DNA of 64,000 bases from JAJPIG01 sp035504735. Its GTDB lineage: Bacteria > Desulfobacterota > Binatia > Binatales > Binataceae. Shown here piece by piece: positions 28,461 to 36,622 of the stretch. The stretch's first letter is position 1; each line of letters starts with the position of its first letter. Both the position numbers and the translations under genes were made by a program. Under the pieces are notes generated by a model. The model was not told the origin of the DNA and searched no databases. It saw nothing but the letters and a program-made list of their open reading frames with translations. The stretch spans positions 1 through 64,000 of the forward strand of contig DATJRJ010000256.1 in assembly GCA_035504735.1 (NCBI GenBank). Reading direction: 5' to 3'.

Positions 28461-29543
28461 ATGAAGCTGGTCCACGCTCTCTACGAACCTAGCGGTCCCG
28501 GACCGCATCCGGCAATAATTGCCTGCCATGGATGGGGTGCCAACGCGCTCGACCTGCTCGGTCTCGCGCCGCATCTTGCCGGCGGAATCTTTCTGACCGT
28601 TTGTCCGCAAGGGCCGCTGACGGTTCCGCTTGGGGCGGCCGACGGTTATGGATGGTTCCCGCTGCGGCCGGGATCGCCGCCCGATGACGCCGCAGTGGCT
28701 TCGGCGGTGGCTGCGGCGAGCGAGTTCGTCGACGAGGCCTGCGCGCGCTATCCAATCGATCCGCGAAAGCTGGTGATGCTCGGCTTCAGCCAGGGCGGAA
28801 TGATCGCGCTGGGCGTCGCGCTTTCCAGACCCGGGAAGTTCGCGGCTGCGGTGGGAGTCTCGACCTGGTTCCCGGAGGGCCTAAAACAGACGGTATCCGC
28901 CGGCGCAAATCTGACACGCTTGCCGGTGCTGATACAGCATGGACGCAACGACAACCTGATCGAAATCGGGCGCGCCCGCGATTCGGTCGAACGGCTGCGC
29001 TCGCTCCGCGTCGATCTGCAATATCGCGAATACGAATGCGGCCACGAGATAACCGCGCAGGGGCTGCGCGACATCTCGGAATTTCTGGCTGAGAAGGTTT
29101 TGAACCCGATCGCCACGACGCGCGAGCCGGCCGGCGATGCGTCGGCGCTCGACGGTATCGCGCGCTCGCTGCCGGCGTTGATACGCGCCGAGGAACTGGG
29201 CGTGAGATCGCGCGAGGCCGGTTTCGATTGGCGAAATATCCAACAGGTAATCGCGAAGATTCGCGAGGAACTCGGGGAGGTGGAGGCCGCGGTAGCCGCG
29301 GGGGATCGAACTGCGGCCGCGCACGAGTTGGGTGACGCGATGCTGGCGCTGGCCAATGCGCCGCGCTTCATCGGCCATGATGCTGATGCTACGCTGCGCG
29401 ACGCCTGCACCAAGTTCGAGCAGCGTTTCAAGCACATCGAGGCGGCTGCACGCGAGCGCAACCTCGCGCTCAAGGATCTCAACGCCGCGCAACTCGACGC
29501 GCTTTGGGCCGCAGCCAAAAACGCCCTCGACCAGGCTCCCTAA
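28461..29543 (+). CDS. Fusion of a serine esterase (phospholipase/carboxylesterase family) and a MazG-type NTP pyrophosphohydrolase domain
   Basis: One continuous 360-residue frame starting with an ATG preceded by GAGGAACC. Residues 1-210 are an alpha/beta hydrolase of the YpfH/carboxylesterase family: nucleophile Ser110 in GFSQGG, Asp164 in HGRNDN, His195 in ECGHEI. Residues ~225-345 match the C-terminal catalytic domain of MazG: GIARSLPALIRAEE, GFDWRNI, then E269-E270-x-x-E273 and E289-x-x-D292 with 15 residues between, and KFEQRFKHIE. Both active sites look intact. It diverges from the GT-C module (147 bases between starts) and precedes rpsT. I know no common gene with this pairing. Confidence 0.85.
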   Translation: MKLVHALYEPSGPGPHPAIIACHGWGANALDLLGLAPHLAGGIFLTVCPQGPLTVPLGAADGYGWFPLRPGSPPDDAAVASAVAAASEFVDEACARYPIDPRKLVMLGFSQGGMIALGVALSRPGKFAAAVGVSTWFPEGLKQTVSAGANLTRLPVLIQHGRNDNLIEIGRARDSVERLRSLRVDLQYREYECGHEITAQGLRDISEFLAEKVLNPIATTREPAGDASALDGIARSLPALIRAEELGVRSREAGFDWRNIQQVIAKIREELGEVEAAVAAGDRTAAAHELGDAMLALANAPRFIGHDADATLRDACTKFEQRFKHIEAAARERNLALKDLNAAQLDALWAAAKNALDQAP

Positions 29544-29603
29544 ACTGGCCGCTTGCGAGGGCTGGTTGACCAGCCCCGTGCAGGCTGTTAGCTAAGAACG
29601 GTT

Positions 29604-29894
29604 ATGCCACATATTCCGGTTCATCCGTCGGCCGAAAAGCGCCGGCGTCATAGTCTCAAGCGCTACGCCCATAACCACGCCATCAAGGCCGGTGCGCATA
29701 CCGCCGTCAAACGAGCGCTCGAAGCGATCGGCGGACCCGACCGCGCCGCTGCCGAGCAGGCGTTGCGCGCGGCCACCAAGGTCCTGAGCAAAGCGGCGAG
29801 CAAGGGCACGATTCATCGCAACACGGTCTCGCGCCGGATTTCCCGGATGTCCGCGCGGCTGCATAAAGCGCACGCCGCCAAAACTACCTCCTGA
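29604..29894 (+). CDS. rpsT: 30S ribosomal protein S20
   Basis: A 96-residue basic protein that binds 16S rRNA early in 30S assembly. It has the S20 pattern: an N-terminal SAEKRRRHSLKRYAHNHAIKAG helix, a central helix with alternating Ala/Lys and the C-terminal GTIHRNTVSRRISRMSARL. It stands 60 bases after the esterase-MazG gene and converges with holA, the two stop codons being 18 bases apart. rpsT next to holA is a common arrangement. Confidence 0.97.
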   Translation: MPHIPVHPSAEKRRRHSLKRYAHNHAIKAGAHTAVKRALEAIGGPDRAAAEQALRAATKVLSKAASKGTIHRNTVSRRISRMSARLHKAHAAKTTS

Positions 29895-29912
29895 CAGAAA
29901 CCGCCGGTCGAT

Positions 29913-30986
29913 TCACTGCGGCGCCGGTTCGGCCGCCAAATCGATCAGCAACCTGGAGAGGGCCTCGCGGGTCTCGCTGGTGAGCCCGGCCTTGATCGAA
30001 GCGTCAAGGTCGCAGGCGGCCTGATGGGCCCGCCTCAGCCGATCGGCTCCGTAACGTCGCGCGCCGTCGACCGCACGCGCCGCCATCTGGCTTCCCGGCG
30101 CCATCCCGAGCGCAGCCGCCACCCCGCTCACACTCTTCCCGGTTCGAAGCAGGGCAGTCGCGAGCAGCATCCGGCGCAGCGTCGGTACGATCTCGACGCC
30201 CAGGAGTTCCAGCGCGTCCCGTCCCACAGCCATCGCGCGCTCCAACATTCCAAGCGCCGCGAGCAAGTCGCCGCGGCCGATCGCTTCCGAAATCGCGAAT
30301 AGCTCGGGAGCACGCCCACTCGTATCGGTGGCGAAATCTGCAGGCTTCAAGACTTCGCCCCCCTGATGGCCAAGCGCCGCGATCGCGACGGCATTCGCCA
30401 TTCCGCCCAGATCGCCGCCGAAGCCGGCGGCCAGCAGATCGGCGGCCTCGGGCGCCAGCCGGCAGTCGGCCAGGCGCGCAAACACGGTCGCGTATTGGCC
30501 GGCCTGATCATCGAACGGTCGCATGCAGGTGACCACGAGGCCGCCCTGTTCGGCTGCCCGCCGAAGCTTGGCCGGCGCGTTGTCGCGTTCGTAGATGAGC
30601 GCCAGCCGGCTCGCCGCGCCGCGCAAGCCGCCGATCGCCTCGATCAACGATGCTTCGACACCGGAGGACTTGGCGCGCCCCGCATTCGGTCGGCCCTCGG
30701 CATCATCGGGTGCCTCGCGAACGCTCTTCAGCACCCGGCATGCGGCCAGCCATCGTGGGGTGAACATGTCCGGCGCGCGCAGTTCATGCAGCATCGCGTC
30801 CAGGTCTTCATCATCGGAAACCTGGAAGGAGCGATACTTGAAACCCTGCGCGCGCAAGGTCCGCGCCAGCGCCTCGAGAACATATTCGCGCAGGAACTGA
30901 TTCGGCCCGGTAATCAGTACCGCCGCCGGAAGCTCGCGCAAACGCGCGAGGCTGCGCAGGAATGCGATCGCCGGCTCAACCGCCAT
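29913..30986 (-). CDS. holA: DNA polymerase III, delta subunit
   Basis: Clamp-loader wrench that opens the beta clamp. The 357 residues start with PAIAFLRSLARLRELPAAVLITGPNQFLREYVLEAL and then follow the HolA pattern through LHELRAPDMFTPRWLAACRVLKSV. The collar domain at the C terminus has the ALGMLERAMAVGRDALELLGVEIVPTLRRMLLATALLRTGKS-type arrangement, here cited only in part. The ATP-site residues are absent, as expected for delta. It is the last gene of the run nrdR-ribD-ribBA-nusB-lptE-holA. Confidence 0.93.
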   Translation of the reverse strand: MAVEPAIAFLRSLARLRELPAAVLITGPNQFLREYVLEALARTLRAQGFKYRSFQVSDDEDLDAMLHELRAPDMFTPRWLAACRVLKSVREAPDDAEGRPNAGRAKSSGVEASLIEAIGGLRGAASRLALIYERDNAPAKLRRAAEQGGLVVTCMRPFDDQAGQYATVFARLADCRLAPEAADLLAAGFGGDLGGMANAVAIAALGHQGGEVLKPADFATDTSGRAPELFAISEAIGRGDLLAALGMLERAMAVGRDALELLGVEIVPTLRRMLLATALLRTGKSVSGVAAALGMAPGSQMAARAVDGARRYGADRLRRAHQAACDLDASIKAGLTSETREALSRLLIDLAAEPAPQ

Positions 30987-31030
30987 CGAATCGCCCCGCC
31001 CTTCCGAACGTCGTCAATTGCCGGAGGAAG

Positions 31031-31636
31031 CTAAAAGCCCTCGACCATCGAGGTATAAAGCGAATGCGCGACCCGGCGCGTCATCTGATCCTGCGATTGA
31101 TATTGCTGGGTCTGTGCGACCTGGAGGTCGGTCATCTGGCTGATGTCCCGGCCGCGCAGGTTGCCCTGCAGAAAGGAAGGCGCCGTCGGGATGACCGCCT
31201 GCGCGACGGTCGCGTACTGGGCGGTGTCCGTCAGATGGTTCGTCGACCAGAGAATCTTGTTGGCCTTGTTGTCGTGCAGCACCGCATCGACCGCGAAGGT
31301 CTCGGTATATTGGGTCGGCTCGGCAACCGAGTTGAAGGTGGTGGGCTCGGTGTTGTCCAGGATCACGTCGCCCGAGAGCGTCAAATCCGCAGTGGCCGGA
31401 TTATCCACCAGCACCAGCCGTTTGTGATCGGAAATCTCTTCCTTTACGTCGAGCAGAAGCTGCTCGTTGAGCCCATTGATACGGGTGTGATTATCGAAGT
31501 GAGCGACGTAGATCGTAGTCGCCTTCGGCGGCAGGGCCGAACTGTCCGCAGCCGCGAAATTGTAACCGCATCCGGCGATCATCGCGATGGCGGCCGCCAC
31601 TAGCAGCCCGACAGCCTCATTCAATCTTGTCCGCAC
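31031..31636 (-). CDS. lptE: LPS-assembly lipoprotein LptE
   Basis: Outer-membrane lipoprotein that plugs and assists LptD. The start is the GTG at 31636, preceded by GAGGGGAG, giving 201 residues; it overlaps the end of nusB by 20 bases. The signal peptide ends in the lipobox AMIAGCGYNF. The mature domain has IYVAHFDNHTRINGLNEQLL and a beta-rich core with DLTLSGDVILDN, as in LptE. Placement between nusB and holA is the usual deltaproteobacterial order. This supports a lipopolysaccharide-bearing outer membrane. Confidence 0.9.
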   Translation of the reverse strand: MRTRLNEAVGLLVAAAIAMIAGCGYNFAAADSSALPPKATTIYVAHFDNHTRINGLNEQLLLDVKEEISDHKRLVLVDNPATADLTLSGDVILDNTEPTTFNSVAEPTQYTETFAVDAVLHDNKANKILWSTNHLTDTAQYATVAQAVIPTAPSFLQGNLRGRDISQMTDLQVAQTQQYQSQDQMTRRVAHSLYTSMVEGF

Positions 31637-32063
31637 TGCTCCCCTCGCCTTTGTGCTTGAGTTGCAGGCGCTCGGCGAGCTGGTCGAGGACACCGTTGAC
31701 GAATCGTCCCGATTCCTTGTCGCCATAGCGCTTGGCCAACTCGATGGCCTCATCAATCGTAACCCGCGCCGGCACGTCGTCAAGCCGCAGCAGCTCATAA
31801 AGCGCCAGCCGCAGAATGTTATGGTCGACGCGCGAGAGCCGCTTCACCGACCAGTGCTCCAGCGTGGCTGCCAGTTCGGTGTCGAGCGCGGTCTGCTCGC
31901 CGCGCACTCCCTCGACCAGCTGGACTGCAAACTTGCGGGCGCGATCGTCGGCCGGAAAGCTCTCGAAAAACAACACCAGGTCGTCGCGCGTTCCGCTCCC
32001 CAGAATATCGATCTGGTAGAGCGCCTGCAGCGCCAGCTCACGACCGTAATGTCTTAATCCCAT
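31617..32063 (-). CDS. nusB: Transcription antitermination factor NusB
   Basis: Binds boxA RNA with NusE in rRNA antitermination. I choose the ATG at 32063 (MGLRHYGRELALQALYQ), giving 148 residues; a TTG nine codons upstream is possible but gives an atypical N terminus. The all-helical NusB pattern is clear: RRxxRxxALQxLY-like start, LARVDHNILRLALYELL (written here as visible: RVDHNILRLALYELLRL) and the C-terminal VNGVLDQLAERL. It overlaps lptE and lies 58 bases after ribBA. Confidence 0.95.
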   Translation of the reverse strand: MGLRHYGRELALQALYQIDILGSGTRDDLVLFFESFPADDRARKFAVQLVEGVRGEQTALDTELAATLEHWSVKRLSRVDHNILRLALYELLRLDDVPARVTIDEAIELAKRYGDKESGRFVNGVLDQLAERLQLKHKGEGSSADKIE

Positions 32064-32120
32064 GGAAAACGTCGCCGCCCAAACCCGCAACCGCGCCGGA
32101 CCGCTGCCCTCTTCGCCTCG

Positions 32121-33329
32121 TTATTGATGGTCGAGGTTCGAGAACAGGTGCCCGAGCTTTTCTTTCTTGGTGCGCAGGTAATCGATGATGCCGACGTGCG
32201 GCGTAACTTCGAGCGGGACCCGCGTCACTTTGACCCCGTAGCGGCGCAGGCTCTCGATCTTGTGCGGATTGTTAGTCAGCAGCTGCGCCTCGCCGACTTC
32301 GAGATCGCGCAGAATCTGCGCACCGATACCATAGTCACGCAAATCCGACTTGAAGCCCAGCTCATGGTTCGCTTCGACCGTGTCGAGCCCGCCATCCTGG
32401 AGCGCGTAGGCCCGAATCTTGTTGCCGAGCCCGATGCCGCGGCCCTCCTGATGGAGATAGATAATCACGCCGCCCCCGGACTTCATGATCAGCTCCATCG
32501 ACCGCGCGAGCTGCTCGCCGCAGTCGCAGCGGCTTGATTCAAACACGTCGCCGGTTAGACATTCGGAATGGAGCCGCACCAACGCCGGCCGGCCGCCACC
32601 GATCTCGCCCTTGATCAACGCCAGGTGCTCGCGGCCGTCCACGATATTGTGATAGATGACCGCGCGCAGCTCGCCGTGCGGAGTCGGAAACGGAGCCTCC
32701 GAGACCCGTTGCACCAGGATCTCGCGCGCCAGGCGATGGGGCACCAAATCTTTGATGAAGAACAGCGGCAGTTTATGCTGGGCCGCGAACTCCTCGAGTT
32801 CCGTCAGCCGGGCGGCATTGCCGTCTTCGTTGAGAATCGTGCACAGCGCCGCGGCCGGCCGCAAACCTGCAGATCGAACTGCATCGACCGCTCCCTCGGC
32901 GCGCCCGATCCTGACCATCACACCGCCGCTCAGCGCCATCAGTGGCAGCACGTGTCCGGGCATCACGATGTCGCGCGCAGTCGATACCTCGGAGGCCAGC
33001 ACCTGGATCGTCCGGGCGCGGTCGCTGGCGGAGATGCCAGTGGTTACACCCTCGCGCGCTTCGACCAGCGCGCCCATCTGCTCGGTCACTTCATCGCGCT
33101 GGATGGACGGCACGATCGGGATGCCAAGTTCGCGGATGCGCTTCTCTTCAATCGCTGCCGACACGATTCCCCGCGCGTGCCGGACCATGTAATTGACGTG
33201 ATCGGCGGTGACCTTCTCGGCCGCCATCACGAGATCGCCCTCCGCGTCCGCACGCTCCTCGGCGACCATCACGGCCATTTTACCGGCCTCGATGGCGTCG
33301 AAGACTGTTTCCAGCGGCGATGCTAACAC
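32121..33329 (-). CDS. ribBA: Bifunctional DHBP synthase / GTP cyclohydrolase II (RibBA)
   Basis: Makes both precursors of the riboflavin ring system: 3,4-dihydroxybutanone-4-phosphate from ribulose-5-phosphate and the pyrimidine from GTP. I choose the GTG at 33329 (VLASPLETVFDAIEAGK), giving 402 residues; CAGGAAGGCAGG lies upstream. Residues ~1-200 are the RibB domain with VAEERADAEGDL. Residues ~205-400 are RibA with the zinc cysteines in SSRCDCGEQL and the active-site HQEGRGIGLGNK. The upstream open frame of about 107 codons has no family similarity. It follows ribD by 74 bases. Confidence 0.95.
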   Translation of the reverse strand: MLASPLETVFDAIEAGKMAVMVAEERADAEGDLVMAAEKVTADHVNYMVRHARGIVSAAIEEKRIRELGIPIVPSIQRDEVTEQMGALVEAREGVTTGISASDRARTIQVLASEVSTARDIVMPGHVLPLMALSGGVMVRIGRAEGAVDAVRSAGLRPAAALCTILNEDGNAARLTELEEFAAQHKLPLFFIKDLVPHRLAREILVQRVSEAPFPTPHGELRAVIYHNIVDGREHLALIKGEIGGGRPALVRLHSECLTGDVFESSRCDCGEQLARSMELIMKSGGGVIIYLHQEGRGIGLGNKIRAYALQDGGLDTVEANHELGFKSDLRDYGIGAQILRDLEVGEAQLLTNNPHKIESLRRYGVKVTRVPLEVTPHVGIIDYLRTKKEKLGHLFSNLDHQ

Positions 33330-33403
33330 GATGTCCGGCCTGCCTTCCTGATTTGATCCTATCACCCTATTTGCGGGCTCTCCAAGCCGATTCTCAGCTA
33401 CCT

Positions 33404-34534
33404 TCAGCGCCGCCGCACAGTCCGGCGTCTGAGCGGCTGTCCTTCCAGCAGCCAATCGCGGCCGATCGGCCGGCCCGCCAGTGAAGCGAGTGCGATCGCG
33501 TCGCGAATCCGCGCGGTTCCGAGCCCCTCGACGGCCGGGAGGCCCGCGCCGAGAATCAGCGGCGCCAGGAAAATCGCGACTCGATCGACGATTCCGAAGC
33601 GCAACGCCGAAGCCGCCGTGTGCGCTCCGCCTTCGATCAGCACTCTGCACCAGCCGCGACGCGCGAACTCCCGCGCCAGTTCGGCCAGGTCCAGCTCTCC
33701 GCGACGTTCAGCGCAGGCGATTACCTCGACGTGCCGGGCCGCGTAGCGTTTACAGGCGCGCGCAAGATTCGCGGGCGTTGTAACCAGCAGCGCTGGCGCG
33801 GGCGAGCGCTGACGGAAAACCCTGCTTCCTGGCGCAGTCCTGAGCTTGGCATCGAGAATCACCCGGACCGGATCGCGTCCGTTCGCGATGCGACTGGTCA
33901 GGCGCGGATTATCCGCGATGACGGTTCCCGCGCCGACTATCACAGCGTCGCATTCGCGGCGCCATCGATGGACCAGCGCGCGCGCCTGCTCCGAGCTTAT
34001 CCAGCGCGAGTCGCCGCCAGGCGCGGCGATTCGGCCATCGAGGGTCGCGGCGAGCTTCAGTATCCCAAATGGCCGCCGGCGCGTGACGCGGGTGATAAAT
34101 CCTTCATTAGCGTGGCGGCACTCATCTTCGAGCATGCCGGTGGTGACCGCTACTGCGGCGGCGCGCAAAATCCGCACGCCGCGTCCGCGCACGGGCGGAT
34201 AGGGGTCGAGGCAGCCGACGACTACGCGGCGTATGCCGGCTGCGGCCAGCGCATACGCGCACGATGGCGTCTGTCCGCGATGAGCGCAGGGTTCGAACGA
34301 GACGTAGGCGGTCGCGCCGCGGGTGAGGCGCCCGGCGCGCGCAATCGCGACGGTTTCGGCATGTGGCCGGCCGCCGCGGCCGGTGGCGCCACGGCCGACG
34401 ATACGGCCGCCGCGCACGATCACGCATCCCACCGCAGGATTCGGCGTGGTCAGGCCGAGCATCTCGCGGCCGAGCGCGATCGCCTCGCGCATGAAGCGGC
34501 GATCAAGCTCGCGCGACGCTGGCGACGACGCCAT
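33404..34534 (-). CDS. ribD: Bifunctional diaminohydroxyphosphoribosylaminopyrimidine deaminase/reductase (RibD)
   Basis: Steps two and three of riboflavin synthesis. The 376-residue protein has an N-terminal zinc deaminase domain with HAET (about residue 58) and EPCAHRGQTPSC, then the reductase domain beginning FGILKLAATLDGRIA and continuing through VGAGTVIADNPRLTSR. The length fits both domains. It lies 18 bases after nrdR and 74 bases before ribBA. Neither ribE nor ribH is interposed, unlike the common rib operon order. Confidence 0.96.
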   Translation of the reverse strand: MASSPASRELDRRFMREAIALGREMLGLTTPNPAVGCVIVRGGRIVGRGATGRGGRPHAETVAIARAGRLTRGATAYVSFEPCAHRGQTPSCAYALAAAGIRRVVVGCLDPYPPVRGRGVRILRAAAVAVTTGMLEDECRHANEGFITRVTRRRPFGILKLAATLDGRIAAPGGDSRWISSEQARALVHRWRRECDAVIVGAGTVIADNPRLTSRIANGRDPVRVILDAKLRTAPGSRVFRQRSPAPALLVTTPANLARACKRYAARHVEVIACAERRGELDLAELAREFARRGWCRVLIEGGAHTAASALRFGIVDRVAIFLAPLILGAGLPAVEGLGTARIRDAIALASLAGRPIGRDWLLEGQPLRRRTVRRR

Positions 34535-34552
34535 CTCTGCCGGCCCGCGCGC

Positions 34553-35065
34553 TCACTGGGCAGCTTCGCCTTTCTTGCCGCGCGGCCGACCGGCGATGTC
34601 GGGACTGACCTCGCGACGGCGGATCAGTTCCTCGAGCTCGCGCATGAATTCGTCGATGTCTTTGAACGATCGATAAACCGACGCGAAGCGGACGTAGGCG
34701 ACCTGATCGGTGCGATGCAGCTCGTCCATCACCATGCTGCCGATAAATGAGCTCGGCACCTCGGGCTCACTGCGCTCGAGGGTGGCGGCCTCGACCCGAT
34801 CGGCAATCTGCTCGATAGTTTCCATCGAGACCGGCCGTTTCTCGCAAGCCCGCTTGAGCCCACCGACGATCTTCGAACGATCGTAGGGTTCACGCCGGTT
34901 GTCCTTTTTGACCACCATCGGCAGCGCCTGCTCGACCTGCTCAAAGGTCGTGAAGCGCCGCTTACACGAGGTGCATACGCGACGGCGTCGGATCGCTCCG
35001 CCGTCGCGCGAGGTGCGCGAATCGACCACCCGGTTACCGCTATGATGGCAGAACGGGCAGCGCAT
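34553..35065 (-). CDS. nrdR: Transcriptional repressor NrdR
   Basis: Zinc-ribbon/ATP-cone repressor of ribonucleotide reductase genes. The 170 residues open with MRCPFCHHSGNRVVDSR, with zinc cysteines C3, C6, C31 and C34, and then the ATP-cone starting near residue 49 (MVVKKDNRREPYDRSKI). The C-terminal tail is basic and longer than in many NrdR proteins. It precedes ribD by 18 bases, a common partnership. No ribonucleotide reductase gene is in the window. Confidence 0.97.
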   Translation of the reverse strand: MRCPFCHHSGNRVVDSRTSRDGGAIRRRRVCTSCKRRFTTFEQVEQALPMVVKKDNRREPYDRSKIVGGLKRACEKRPVSMETIEQIADRVEAATLERSEPEVPSSFIGSMVMDELHRTDQVAYVRFASVYRSFKDIDEFMRELEELIRRREVSPDIAGRPRGKKGEAAQ

Positions 35066-35215
35066 CGAATCAATTTTTCGGGATTCGGGGGCCGGGCCCG
35101 ACGGCCGGCCGTGAAGCCGCCTGATGATCTGCTACTAAGTGGGCATGGGTATCTGACCGCCGGGCGTAGACGCCGGTCCGCGCCGATTCCACATTAAACA
35201 GGCGAACGAAGGTGC

Positions 35216-35455
35216 TCAGCTTTTGTGGGCCTCGATATAAGTAACGACGTCCTTGACGGTACGGATCTTCTCGGCATCTTCGTCCGAGATTTCCATTCCG
35301 TACTCCTCTTCCAAGGCCATCACCAACTCGACGATATCGAGTGAATCCGCCCCGAGATCTTCGATAAAGGAAGCCTCAGGAGTCACTTCGTCCGCGGCCA
35401 CGCCGAGCTGCTCGCTGATAATTTCGCGAACCCTGGTTTCGACGTCTGAAGCCAT
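35216..35455 (-). CDS. acpP: Acyl carrier protein
   Basis: Carries the growing fatty acid on a phosphopantetheine arm. The 79-residue acidic protein has the attachment site GADSLDIVELV with Ser38, and the usual four-helix length. A strong GAGGAGG lies 11 bases before the ATG. It lies downstream of fabD, with 207 bases between, which include a perfect 16-base palindrome. It is about 150 bases upstream of nrdR. Confidence 0.98.
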   Translation of the reverse strand: MASDVETRVREIISEQLGVAADEVTPEASFIEDLGADSLDIVELVMALEEEYGMEISDEDAEKIRTVKDVVTYIEAHKS

Positions 35456-35538
35456 CTAGTGTCGTTCCTCCTCGCACAACGCGGCAACCCGATACCGCCA
35501 CGAGATCTTTTCGCACCGGAACATTAGAAACGAGGCCA

Positions 35539-35554
35539 CGGCGGTTAACCGCCG
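35539..35554. promoter_or_regulatory. Perfect 16-base palindrome upstream of acpP
   Basis: CGGCGGTTAACCGCCG is a perfect dyad 84 bases upstream of the acpP start, in the fabD-acpP gap. TCTAAT (minus strand, 35523-35528), which matches five of six -10 bases, lies 10 bases closer to acpP. No good -35 was found. With no loop and an AT centre it looks more like a protein-binding operator than an RNA hairpin. A fatty-acid-responsive regulator would be a sensible guess; this is inference. Confidence 0.45.
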
Positions 35555-35662
35555 CACCCGCTTATCCGCTCGATGCCTCGGGTGATTTCACGCAGCATAG
35601 GGAGTTACAGCCGTCTAGGCAAGTTGACCCACGCGCCGAACAAGAATGGCGCTGCCGGCGGC

Positions 35663-36604
35663 TTACTCGGCCGCGAGCGCGGTCGCCGCGGCCTTGAGGC
35701 TCGCGAGATCCTCGACCGGGCGGACAATGACATTGCGATCGATGCGCCGCATCAGCCCGGCCAGCACCTTGCCGCAGCCGAACTCGAAGGTTTCGGTGAT
35801 ACCGCTGCGTGCGATAACGCTCATAGATTCTTCCCAGCGGACCGGCGCAGTTATCTGCTCGAGCAACAGGGGTTTGATGCGCGCGGGGTCGAGGTTGACC
35901 TCGGCCGTCACGTTGGCGATCACTCCGAAGCGTGGCGCCGCGACCGCAAGCCCTTCGAGCACTGGTTCCATCCCGGCGCGCGCCGGCCCCATCAGCGGAC
36001 TGTGAAATGGCGCGCTAACTTTTAGCTCGATTGCCTTGCCGCTGCCGCGCTCCTTGGCGAGTTCGAGGGCGCGGCGCACGGCCGGCGTATGACCCGCCAC
36101 GACTATCTGTCCGGGGCCGTTCAGGTTGGCCGCCACCACCACCTGGCCGCCGGTCGAGGCCTGCGCGCAGATCTCCGCGACCGTTTCCCGGTCGAGGCCA
36201 ATCAGGGCCGCCATCGTGCCTTCGCCCGCCGGACAAGCCTCCTGCATCAACCGGCCGCGTTCGCGAACGGCGCGCAATACCGCCCCGAAATCGAGCGATC
36301 CGGCTGCGGTCAGCGCGCTATATTCGCCCAGGCTATGCCCCGCGCCGAGCCCGGCGCTCAGCGGCACTTCGGCTTCCAAAGCACGATAGGCTGCGATCGC
36401 CGCCGCGACCATCGCGGGTTGCGTGTTGGTTGTCAGCCTGAGTTCTTCCTCGGGACCCTCGAAACACAGGCGCGAAAGCGCGAACTTCAGCGCGTCATCG
36501 GCTTCCTCGAAGGTCCGCCGCGCGGCCGTGAAATTTTTGGCCAGCTCGGCGCCCATCCCGACGCGTTGGGAACCCTGACCGGGAAACAGGACAGCAAAGT
36601 TCAT
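35663..36604 (-). CDS. fabD: Malonyl-CoA:ACP transacylase
   Basis: Loads malonyl groups onto acyl carrier protein. The 313 residues include VLFPGQGSQRVGMG at the N terminus, the nucleophile Ser91 in GHSLGEYSAL and the catalytic His in the APFHSPLM region near residue 201. It follows plsX by 18 bases, in the order plsX-fabD-acpP; the fabH and fabG genes normally in this operon are not here. Length and motifs are ordinary. Confidence 0.97.
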   Translation of the reverse strand: MNFAVLFPGQGSQRVGMGAELAKNFTAARRTFEEADDALKFALSRLCFEGPEEELRLTTNTQPAMVAAAIAAYRALEAEVPLSAGLGAGHSLGEYSALTAAGSLDFGAVLRAVRERGRLMQEACPAGEGTMAALIGLDRETVAEICAQASTGGQVVVAANLNGPGQIVVAGHTPAVRRALELAKERGSGKAIELKVSAPFHSPLMGPARAGMEPVLEGLAVAAPRFGVIANVTAEVNLDPARIKPLLLEQITAPVRWEESMSVIARSGITETFEFGCGKVLAGLMRRIDRNVIVRPVEDLASLKAAATALAAE

Positions 36605-36622
36605 ATCGAGGCTCGATAGCGA

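Noticed and set aside
33330..33650. A long N-terminal extension of RibBA
   Set aside because: About 107 residues precede the GTG with no similarity to DHBP synthase and overlap ribD; the GTG at 33329 gives the normal length.
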